Source: Mesodorylaimus sp. YZB2_4
Taxonomy: Eukaryota; Nematoda; Enoplea; Dorylaimida; Dorylaimidae
Direction of reading: 5' to 3'
NCBI GenBank assembly: GCA_030248295.1
Contig: JASANH010001481.1
Span: forward strand, 248,001 to 312,000
DNA length: 64,000 nt
The notes under the pieces were generated by a model that did no database searches, had not been told where the DNA came from, and worked only from the letters and a program-made list of their open reading frames with translations. Shown here in pieces: positions 13,601 through 21,281 of the stretch. A program made the translations under genes and the position numbers. Numbering within the stretch: position 1 is the first letter of the stretch; each line of letters starts with the position of its first letter.

Positions 13601-16600
13601 TAGTGGTTGTAGAGTCCGATTAGGATTAGTGACAAGAAAGAGAAAACAGTTGCGAAGTTAGACATGATAAAGGAGTGCTTTTTGATATTTTTGCTAAAAT
13701 CTGCCTTTAGAGGAAAGATACATAGCTTTTATGCGCAGGTCAACAACGATTTTATAAAACAAGCTAGCTTGAGTGCAGGTCATTTGACATCCTTACAAGT
13801 GATGCACCATCCTATCCGTACATCAAAGCGAAATGGCCGTCCTAAACTGGGAAATACTCGATGTACGTGGTAGTAAAAGTGACTTGGATTACGGAGGTAC
13901 ATGCTGAAATATCTGCCACACGCAAGCTCAGAAATAATCGTTTATTTTCTCTTCAATCTTGTTTCGAAGTTTTTAAACGAAACTAGCTCTGGTTTTCATC
14001 TTCCAGGCAAATTTCCACTTACATTCGGTTTTTATAGCATCATTTCATCACTGTTTTTTTTAAATTTTTTTTTCCTGCTTGGATATGAGTTTAGATAAGC
14101 AAGAAGTCAGTCAGTTCAGGCGTGTGACATCCACCTACCAGGTGCTTGACGCGATCCACGGATGGCCCCTTAGCAACTCTTCGACAAAAACCAGGTTCTC
14201 TCTTGCGGTAAACAACAACTTTCAAATCCTCTAAAACTCCATATCCATATCTTTTTATCGATATCTTTGACGTAAAAAGATGTAATATGGATATGGATAT
14301 CCATATCAACAGCAGGTGAAGTACAGTATGTGGATGTCACCACTTCTCATCCACATTTGCAGAGGCGCTGGTCACTGCGTGCCATGTATGGATATGTTGA
14401 AGACGGCGCACTTGCAAAGCTTCCCGCCTTTTTTTAATTTAAAGTTCTGGCGGTAAAATACATCTGTGTTTTTTGCTACACATGGTTTAAAGTTATTTTT
14501 CCCTTTTTCGCTAAAACTGTTGGTTGAGAAACCTGCTTTCGACAATTTACTCGTTTCCTCAAAATGTCGTCTTTGGCATAAGGGGTTCCTTCTCTCTCTC
14601 CCCCCCCCCCCCCAACCACTCTAATTGCTTATAAATACGCCTGCTCATGCTGCATAGCACTCTTATCTTATCGCCCCTTCGATTTCAGTACCAGCTTCGA
14701 TTCGCCTCCGAAAAATGACTGACGAGGAAATTGCTGAAGCAAAACAGAAAAATCGGGCTTTTGATAAACCGGAATACACAACGGGAGTAATTTGCCGAGT
14801 GACACCGGAAGTAGTGGAAGCTCCGTTTACACAGAGGATCGAAATTGAAAAATTAGCGGTTGGAAAACAGAAGGGCGAAATACATGCAGTATGTTTGTGG
14901 AATATTTTTTCTGTTAGCCGTGCAAATCGCATAAACCCTACTCATCGTCCTCAGGCATCACATCTCCGACCCCCGAGATGGATGCGAATACGAAATTGCT
15001 CTGTCCTACCAGGTTTTTCCACCTTCGAGCTATGAATACCGGCAATCATAATATTCTGCTCCCTTTAAACCCAACCCTAATTTTACCTTTTTTTAAATTG
15101 CCGCCTTTCAAGAAAATCGGGTGCGTGTGTAATGCACGGCTAACAGAAGAGTGCAAGCCCGAACTTTTCTTAGAAGTATACACTACGGCCAATTCGTTGC
15201 AGGGACACATTCTTCTGCTGACTGAGGCTGATGAGGCATTCGAGTACAGGTGTTTGGTTACAATGTCGTACAAGACGTGCTCGCCGTATGATTTTTACAA
15301 CCACACTTCTTCAGCTTTCTTCAGTTTTACTGCAACGATACCAACTGGATCCACCGAGACGCAGATGACAACGACGCAGAGTGGTTTCTGGATGAAAGGT
15401 GAGGCACTTACCTTATCTTTGTTTGATAAGACTGATATGCACTTTGTGAGTGCTTCGCGATAAAAATGTCTCATATGGGTCCGCCAAATGTAAGTATCGA
15501 AGTAATTGGGAAGTGATTATGATGTTTGATAAGGGCATGATGTCTACTATACTGCCGTAGGGTTGCGTGCGGATATGCCAAAGTGCAGTGATAAGGGTTC
15601 ACCAGGTCAAAAAGGGTGATGACGGACCCCTAATCAGGACCAGCCTGATGTCGATGATAAGTATCTCTTCGGTGCATGAGAAAAAGTGCTGTACCTACTG
15701 TATATCCAGTAAGGGCCAGCTCAATGCTGAGGGATAAGGGTGTTTAGTAGGGATCTGACCACTGATAAGAGTGCCCGGTGTTGGTCGTCTAGCCGATGAT
15801 ATTGGTGTAGGGGATGGGATCCCACAGTTAGTTCTACCGGCTGGGTGGGCCAAACTTTCTTATCATGGCTTCCTGTCGCCTTATCAGTAGCAGTCATCAA
15901 GTAGGTTTAATGATCAAAATATCAACCTGCAGGTAACCTCTCGGGACTGGGACGTGCTCCAAGTTTCTGCCACTTCCCACAGTTTAAAAACTTGTTACCG
16001 TATCAGTACTTTATCAGTGCTGTCTTATCACAAATCTTGTCTCTTTTACAGCTTACGAACTCAATATCGACCGATTCGGTGACCCAACTGATTTGTTCTA
16101 CGCTCAAAACAAAAAACTTATTTATTGCGAATTGAGCGAGTGCCAGCATAACGTCATGATAACTTTTGTTCAGGACGGGTACATCGTCGAGAGCATACCA
16201 TGTGCCCAGGGTGACCGCCAGAATGATAGAGTTGTGTTCGAGTTCGATCCAAATTCATATTCGAATTGGAGCGAGTCATCAAATGGATTCCATCAATACG
16301 AATGTCGATACGGCATTATACACACCGAATACGTCTTACCCTCAACCATCACTTTCTGTGAGTATTGCTAGGACATGTCCTAATAAGGCCTTAATTTGGC
16401 GACTGAAGGAACAAATGTGCAACAAAATTTTTCAATTCTTCAACCAGTTTTAATTCTGCTTGACCCTTTAATCAAAAATATTCAGCGGATCCATCTTTTA
16501 GGTTAGGAAAACCCCATTTGAATTTCGCGCGCTTCTTATAACATTGTGACGCGGAGACGGCACAATGCCTCCACGCGTCGCGTGCGCGTTTTAAAAAACC

Positions 16601-19600
16601 GACTGCAAAAAATAATGCAAAAGCTTTTAGAATGTGCCTTAAACTGCAAATTGCGCAGTAAATTGAGGATTAAATATTGCGCCTATTTAGGTGAAAAAAT
16701 TCAAAATTAAGACACCTTACCAATAACCAAAAAAACAACTTTTTGAGTTCTTTTGCATCTTGAAACATCCATCAAGGATTGTCATCGGCAGAAAATCCTT
16801 TACCTTTGGAATCTGTGCCATTCATCCGCTCACTTTTTCCAAAAATTTTGAAATGTCATACTAGTTAATCGACGGCGTGGGTGTAAATTTTTGTGTTTCT
16901 ATAACTAAAAGAGCCTAATGCGCCAAAGTGTAAATAATTTGTGTCTACAGTAAAAAACTGCCAAATCCTGTTGGTTGCCAGACACTGTTCGAATGGACTG
17001 CATTTTGAATTTGTACAGTTAGTAAAGCAGCTCAGTCAGAAGTTTCATGGTGACACCATGAAGTCAATTTTTCCAGGCAATGATTCAAGCCCTGAATGCA
17101 AATTTTCTCGATGCGAGAGCGAACAATTCTGCATTGTTGATCACATCGCCAAAACCACAAAGGACTGTTCGAAACCACAGTCATCCCAATGCCTATCATA
17201 TGGTCAGGACGACAGCTCGTTTAAGTCCACGTTTTGCCCGATTGGAACTAAATCACTTTGCGAAGCAGTCAGTAAAACGTTTGCTGGAGCCAGGTCTGAA
17301 CATCTCAGGGTGCAGGATGGATGCCAAGGTAAGATGTGTCGGGCTGGCAGTCTGATTTACAGTAGACTAAGCTTGGAATAAGAACATCGCTGACTTCGTC
17401 TGTGCGAGGTGGTCGAAAACATGGCGGGAATATTTTAATTTTGGCTTTTGGAAAGTTGAAGTTCGGAAAGGATCATTACGAGAGATATGAAGAAATTGAA
17501 ATAACTGCATTCATAAGTAACACTATGCATGATCTTTTGATCAGCCACTTGACAAAACTAAGCACCCAGTATCCCTGATCCGCGTTGGACTGTTTAACTT
17601 TTCCGATGGTTTTTTCATTTCTCACCAGCTAAAAAGCATAGACCACTTCAATCATTCAAGACATGTCCTAAATTTTAGGCTATTATAAGTCCTACACTAT
17701 ATTGATCCCCATAAGTTTGACGTCCTGGTGATGATTGCACCGCCAAAACACAAACCAAGGCAGCTGAATGTCATGTTTGAAAAAATCACTGCACTTCAAC
17801 TTTTTTTGGCGACTTACCCATTAGTAATTCAGACAAGCACAGATTCTTGCACAAAATCTCCACTCCGAGCCAGGTTCAAAATGATCTATACGAGGTATTT
17901 TAGCTTATGAACAACTGAGTTACGCGAGTATTGATCGAAACTATCAGGATTATGTTGAATTGATTCGAAATGATCGAACAGCCGTCATCAAATGTCCCCA
18001 AGGCTCGCCTGGCCATCAAAAACCCATCAAATGCCACGCCAAACGAGTTGGTGGCGAAGAATTGTGGTCGTGGCCATCTACGGAGCTGCAGTGCGCAGAG
18101 GAGACCAGCATTGAATTGCCGGACATTTCTGATCACCTGGAACTAGTCAAACTCGTCTGCAACATAAATGACGAAGGCTCGGGTGAACCCATCACAAGAC
18201 TGGCTGCTCATCTTGTCGCCCTTGGTATGCCTGTCATGCGTGGAAGATAAGGGGCCATCCATAAAGGTCGATCGCAGCCTGGGGGGCTAGCATAAAGTGG
18301 TCAGCTGCGGTTGGGAAGGAAGAGGGTTTAGGGGCCAATGGTCGACCCCAGCCTGGGGGGGGGGGGGGGGGGGGTCTAGCATAAAGTGGTCAGCTGCGGT
18401 TGGGAAGGAAGAGGGTTTAGGGGCCAATGGTCGACCCCAGCCTGGGGGTGGGGGGGGGGGGCTACCATAAAGTGGTCAGCTGCGGTTGGGAAGGAAGAGG
18501 GTTTAGGGGCCAATGGTCGACCCCAGCCTGGGGGTGGGGGGGGGGGGGCTAGCATATAGTGGTCAGCTGCGGGTGGGAAGGAACAGGGATTAGGCGCCAA
18601 TGGTCGACCCCAGCCTGGGGGTGGGGGGCTAGCATAAAGTGGTCAGCTGCGGTTGGGAAGGAAGAGGGTTTAGGGGCCAATGGTCGACCCCAGCCTGGGG
18701 GTGGGGGGGGCTAGCATAAAGTGGTCAGCTGCGGTTGGGAAGGAAGAGGGTTTAGGGGCCAATATGGTCGACGGCAGCAAGTTTTTGAATTTTTGATGAC
18801 AAAAACACCTTTTTATATTCGCAAGTAGTGCGCGCTCGAACCTTAAAAACTTTTTGTCTTCTTTTCTTAATTATTATCTTGTTCAAAAAGTCATAAAAAA
18901 GGTGTCAGAAATTTCTCGGGTCGGGTTGGGTCGGCTTTGGGTTTTGGATTTTAGGTCTCGGGTACACTTTTCTTAGCCGATGTCGGACCTGGGTTGGGAG
19001 GCGATGGCTCAGTTGGTTAAGGCGTTGATCTCGCATCGAGTGGGTCAGCAACCCTGACTTGGGAGGCCGAGGTTCTATTCCGACGGAGGACGGTAGTAGC
19101 TTGTCGCTGGCCTTGGACACCTGGCTCTGGGCGACTCCCCCGCTACTGCCAAATTGCGGACACCCACTCAAGGAGTACAGAATTGGGAAACTGCTCCTAG
19201 AACACCAGGCGGGTAGGTCCCTCCTTCTTATCCAGTATGCCCTCGTGTGGAGGTGCTCCTTGAAGATGTCAGAGGAAACCTGCAGTGAGAGCTGGTCACC
19301 TCACAGCCCCGCTTATCATATCATGACTGCTGGCCAGCTACAGTAATAGGCGAAACGGGTTGAAAGTCCCGTTAAGAACTGGCGCGGCGCGGCGCAACCC
19401 ACAAAACTTTTTAAAAAATATGGGAAAAAGTTGTGGGGAATGTTCGTAGAGGCCTTTACAAAAAAAAATCCATTCCATGAATAAAAAAAACACCTTCGTA
19501 GAAGAAGGCACCTTGTCAAGCTCAAAAAGCATAAGATGGAACATTTTACAAAAGTACGTTGGAAAAGTTCCGGACGGCGCCTAAGGCGGGCCTGCGTAGT

Positions 19601-20836
19601 CGTAGTTACACTTTACATGCAGGTTTAATGCCCAGTAGCCCCACTCTTTTTGTGACTTTTAGCCAAGTTTATTCTTCAGCAGGGAAAGGATGGATCCTGG
19701 GTAGGATTCAGTTTTTGTTTCGCAGGTTTGATCTTTGAAGTTTCGATTGGGGTTCGAACCCTCGGGCAGCCAAATTTTTTAGGCTTTTTAGATTATAGCA
19801 AAGTGCTGTTTCTAGACGGATTCCTGAACATAACTGCGAGTGTTGATAGTCAAACTAACAAGAAAACATTGTCTTGTTTCTTCGATCCACCACCAACGAG
19901 TGATTTCTCAGTTACATATCAGTGGACTGCGAAAGATGACAAGACACCACTGGCAGTAAGCGCATGTTTCTCTGCACTTTTTAGCGGGCTCCAGTCCAGT
20001 TTATATTCAGGCTGGCAACAAGCTGGAGGTGGAAGCTAGTGATACTGCTAGCTATGAGTGCCATGCCAGCGTTCTCTTCAAAACGTGTTCGCCGTTCAGA
20101 GAATTCTCGAGAGAGCAAAAGCAGTTGTATGAATACGGTACCATTATTACAAGACCAACGCCATCCCCGACACCTGGTGACAGTAAGACACCTTTTTCCT
20201 GGCGAGGATGACAGCCTTAGATCAGCCAAAACAGCTGCTGCCAGGGAATTTTGTTTATCGTCTAATCTGGTGATAAACAGTGCTGATCATGGATGCTGCA
20301 CAGGCTGTATCACTGCTGTGCTTATGTGGCCACACCGTTATCGCACCTGTGATAAGGGACGGTATCAGTCACGTGATACTGATGATAAGGGACGGTGTCG
20401 CAAATCCCATTCAGATGATAAGGGCGGTATCACATGCTGTGCCACTGTTGTGCTGAAGTAACTACATCCTATTATACCCTATGATAAGGCGCGGTATCCC
20501 CCATTGGATATTTAAGGTGATAAGGAACGGTATCGCATACGTGGCACAGATGATCAGGGTGGTATCATCCATGGAATAGAGAAGATAAGGGGCAGTATCG
20601 CGTACGTGAAAAATCCTTATCCAGCCCTTATCACTACCATTGTGCAGTCGCCTTCGAAGAAATGCCGCACCGAATCCCTGTTTCAGCCTCAACAAGCCCA
20701 GTTTCGCCAGGAAGAGTGTCAACAAGTCCAACAACCCGAGGTCCACCTCCGGACCCACCTGTCACAGAAACATCTCCACCACCACATGGTGAAGGAGGGC
20801 ACTCATCCCCTGGGGCTCGAGCCACGCACTTCTTTG
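347..20836 (+). CDS. Giant tandem Ig/Cys-rich cassette protein (partial, 29 exons in window)
   Basis: This is one large gene built from a repeated five-exon unit, C-D-E-A-B. Exons C and E each look Ig-like, with paired cysteines and a late Tyr-x-Cys or Tyr-Lys-Leu-x-Cys strand. Exon D is an eight-cysteine module. Exons A and B together form an Ig domain: Cys, then Trp in A, then a D-x-G-x-Y-x-C type strand in B. All 29 exons join in frame with constant phases (E to A 1, A to B 0, B to C 1, C to D 1, D to E 1) and total 7,575 nt (2,525 codons). N-glycosylation sequons and cysteines point to an extracellular protein. The start codon and signal peptide are left of the window. The product is probably a cell-surface or secreted adhesion or recognition protein. 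A single-unit relative with a transmembrane helix lies at 52.9-58.6 kb. Alternatively it is several genes, but I see no signal-peptide or membrane exon between units. Confidence 0.85.
1787..3991 (+). CDS. Unit 1: exons C1, D1, E2, A2, B2
   Basis: Exons are C1 1787-2059, D1 2273-2545, E2 2601-2891, A2 3588-3712 and B2 3766-3991 (396 codons). C1 begins with FYDRFGDP and closes with KYSCAY and a terminal RFC. D1 shows the typical eight-cysteine spacing with YCP before the sixth cysteine. E2 has FYKLIC. A2 is short, with a Cys and VVW. B2 has LEIGKYECHIKLQY and then a Thr-rich tail of about 20 residues before the junction to the next C exon. C1 has an alternative acceptor at 1750, but that would add an unrelated stretch. 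Intron 2892-3587 contains nothing I recognise. Confidence 0.87.
3992..5877. other. Intron B2-C2 (1.9 kb) with a SINE-like insertion
   Basis: No exon of the cassette type is seen in this stretch. It contains a tRNA-like element around 4290-4465, listed separately. The remainder is unrecognised, AT-rich sequence with short repeats of the type AGGCCTAA. Confidence 0.6.
4290..4465 (+). mobile_element. tRNA-derived SINE-like element, family 1
   Basis: A box A-like stretch (TGGTGGGTTAGGCG) is followed by GTCTGCCTCTCACGC and a box B-like GTGTTCGACTCGCG, then a tail with AATGTGTCCCTT and GTTTGGTGATGTGGTAA. Head and tail recur at 11235-11400 and the tail at 11520-11585, so this is a dispersed family. 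It does not fold as a functional tRNA, because the acceptor stem does not pair. Confidence 0.6.
5878..8405 (+). CDS. Unit 2: exons C2, D2, E3, A3 (mucin-like), B3
   Basis: Exons are C2 5878-6165, D2 6325-6576, E3 6637-6948, A3 7389-8176 and B3 8234-8405 (604 codons, the longest unit). C2, D2 and E3 are ordinary; E3 has GLYKLMC. A3 is 788 nt instead of the usual 125-200 because about 200 residues rich in Ser, Thr, Pro and Gly precede the Ig half. These include roughly 21-residue repeats of the SPQSPGTGPSS type. A basic site KRRLRR, which fits furin-type proteases, lies near the start of that region. The Ig half of A3 (CSVKIAHH, then YSW) and B3 (DRGMYQCKANVTYKTC-PH) are intact. Confidence 0.87.
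8465..10923 (+). CDS. Unit 3: exons C3, D3, E4, A4, B4
   Basis: Exons are C3 8465-8740, D3 9243-9527, E4 9592-9900, A4 9957-10084 and B4 10692-10923 (410 codons). C3 starts GFYQIFDEFDD and contains DGYICEY. D3 has the eight cysteines with YCPSG. E4 has GLYKLRC. A4 contains a Cys and VHW. B4 uses an AAG acceptor (TTTTAAG) at 10691; it has GDTYVCHAVITYKSC-PH and a Thr-rich tail. Intron 10085-10691 contains GATCGATC iterations at about 10503-10520 and repeated TATCGATA motifs; intron 8741-9242 holds nothing recognised. Confidence 0.85.
11089..11170 (-). repeat. Fragment of dispersed SINE-like family 2
   Basis: Read on the minus strand this matches the 3' part of the element at 37564-37780: a CTGGCGG, GAGA-TCGATA-CTCTCC, GAGACGTCAACC core. 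It also carries the widely dispersed GCTGAAACATCAACCC motif at its end. It lies in the B4-C4 intron. Confidence 0.5.
11235..11400 (+). mobile_element. tRNA-derived SINE-like element, family 1
   Basis: This has a very clear box A (GTGGCCTAGTGGTTGAGG) and box B (GAGTTCGACTCCC), spaced as in a tRNA with a variable arm. Then comes a tail with TGTGTTCC-TTAGCCCTCGAGTGCGC and GTTTGGTG. The flanking arms do not pair, so it is a tRNA-like head and not a tRNA gene. A second partial copy of the tail lies at about 11468-11585. Both lie in the B4-C4 intron. Confidence 0.65.
11744..15398 (+). CDS. Unit 4: exons C4, D4, E5, A5, B5
   Basis: Exons are C4 11744-12037, D4 12264-12545, E5 12655-12963, A5 14689-14888 and B5 15203-15398 (427 codons). 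C4 has FYDQFGD and HYVCEY. For D4 I chose the downstream donor GTATGT (after 12545) because it keeps phase 1. In E5 the usual YKL strand reads LLKVVC. A5 keeps its Cys, but the usual Trp of the Ig C strand is not visible, making it the most divergent A exon. B5 has EAFEYRCLVTMSYKTC-P. The E5-A5 intron is long (12964-14688) and contains several TGATAAG-like motifs at 13040-13360 and a C run at about 14600. Confidence 0.82.
12964..14688. other. Long intron E5-A5
   Basis: No cassette exon is found here. Between about 13040 and 13360 there are several GATAAG or CTTATC motifs. A pair of near-palindromic GGATATGGATATCC-type stretches lies at about 14240-14310, and a C homopolymer at about 14600-14613. 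I see no gene. Confidence 0.55.
15399..16051. promoter_or_regulatory. Intron B5-C5 with a cluster of GATAAG motifs
   Basis: About ten GATAAG or CTTATC hexamers fall within 650 nt, for example near 15427, 15520, 15589, 15653, 15733, 15763, 15861, 15877 and 16001-16030. In nematodes the intestinal GATA factors ELT-2 and ELT-7 bind TGATAA-type sites, so an intronic enhancer is possible. The spacing is irregular, so a decayed tandem repeat is the main alternative. Confidence 0.35.
16052..20182 (+). CDS. Unit 5: exons C5, D5, E6, A6, B6
   Basis: Exons are C5 16052-16357, D5 17077-17328, E6 17904-18224, A6 19792-19955 and B6 20011-20182 (405 codons). C5 has IDRFGDPTDLFY and FHQYECRY. D5 has the cysteine spacing with FCPIG. 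E6 has ELVKLVC. A6 keeps Cys and YQW. B6 has ASYECHASVLFKTC-PFREF and a short TPSPTPG tail. For A6 I use the second of two overlapping acceptors, at 19791, which preserves phase 1; for B6 the acceptor at 20010 restores the Ig frame. Introns 16358-17076 and 17329-17903 hold nothing recognised. Confidence 0.85.
18267..18773. repeat. G-rich minisatellite, about six copies of an 80-95 bp unit
   Basis: Six copies of GTGGTCAGCTGCGG occur at about 18297, 18388, 18472, 18560, 18638 and 18720. Each is followed by GAAGGAAGAGGGTTTAG, GGTCGACCCCAGCCTGG, a G run of variable length and GCTAGCATAAA. Units are nearly identical, so the array is recent. The G runs cause the length differences. It lies in intron E6-A6 of the large gene. 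Confidence 0.95.
19001..19330 (+). mobile_element. tRNA-derived SINE-like element, family 2
   Basis: Box A GATGGCTCAGTTGGTTAAGG and a box B-like GAGGTTCTATTCCG lie about 60 nt apart, followed by an unrelated body. The head resembles the element at 37564. A second, isolated perfect box B (GGGGTTCGAACCC) sits at 19749-19762, just upstream of exon A6. Both are inside intron E6-A6. Confidence 0.55.
20183..20647. repeat. Intronic degenerate tandem repeat with GATAAGGG-CGGTATC core
   Basis: The intron between B6 and the stalk exon contains about seven copies of a 40-60 bp degenerate unit with the core GATAAGG-(G/A)-CGGTATC, at about 20350, 20382, 20415, 20481, 20520, 20552 and 20584. Each holds a GATA-type site plus an inverted TATC. 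It could be a repeat, an intronic enhancer, or both. Confidence 0.75.
20648..20836 (+). CDS. Stalk exon of the cassette gene (Pro/Ser/Thr-rich)
   Basis: Phase 1 in and phase 1 out, 63 codons. It begins AFEEMPHRIP and continues with Ser, Pro, Thr and Gly-rich sequence (VSPGRVSTSPTTRGPPPD and similar) with no cysteine. It sits exactly where the single-unit gene at 52.9-58.6 kb has its Gly/Ser/Pro linker exon, between the last B exon and the membrane exon. The acceptor is TTGTGCAG and the donor GTAAGA. I read it as an O-glycosylated stalk near the membrane. Confidence 0.7.
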
Positions 20837-21085
20837 GTAAGATCATGTTCTGCCCTGAGTCTGTGCCACAGAAAGCGGGTAGGGGTATGTTCCAGTGCAT
20901 ATAGACCTGAAGATAGAGATAGGACTACCCTCTCCGTTATCGGTAAGAGCATGTGCACGTACTTACATACTACACTGTTGCATCCGCCTGCGGTGACAGG
21001 TAGCAAAAAGCTGTTTGACAGAAGAGAGAGATGGATTGCCAGTGGCAAAGATGAGTTAGCCCTACCTTCCCCCCCCTGCATTTAG

Positions 21086-21281
21086 TGGTCGCTGTAGGCC
21101 TGTGTCTGCCTCTTCCATTGCTACCGCTCTCTCTACCCGCTTTCTGTGGCACGAGTGCCGAACCCGTTTATTTCTCACTTTTCCATTTCCAGCCTTCCAG
21201 TACATCTGCTCCGCTATATCGGTGCTGGCCATGGAATTTTTCCTGAAGTGCGTGATGGCCGCGGCCAGTGGTCATTTCTAG
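21086..21281 (+). CDS. Candidate terminal exon(s) of the cassette gene, unresolved
   Basis: Two overlapping phase-1 exons would each end the protein with a hydrophobic segment. One starts at 21086 after CTGCATTTAG, encodes VVAVGLCLPLPLLPLSLPAF and stops at 21246. The other starts at 21193 after a stronger acceptor (TTCCATTTCCAG), encodes YICSAISVLAMEFFLKCVM and stops at 21281. In the related single-unit gene the exon after the stalk is a transmembrane helix, so a membrane anchor is expected here. I cannot choose between them, and both could be spurious if the real exon lies further right. Confidence 0.3.

Noticed and set aside
20266..20640. CRISPR-like array
   Set aside because: Repeats are degenerate, spacers are not of constant length, and the context is a eukaryotic intron.
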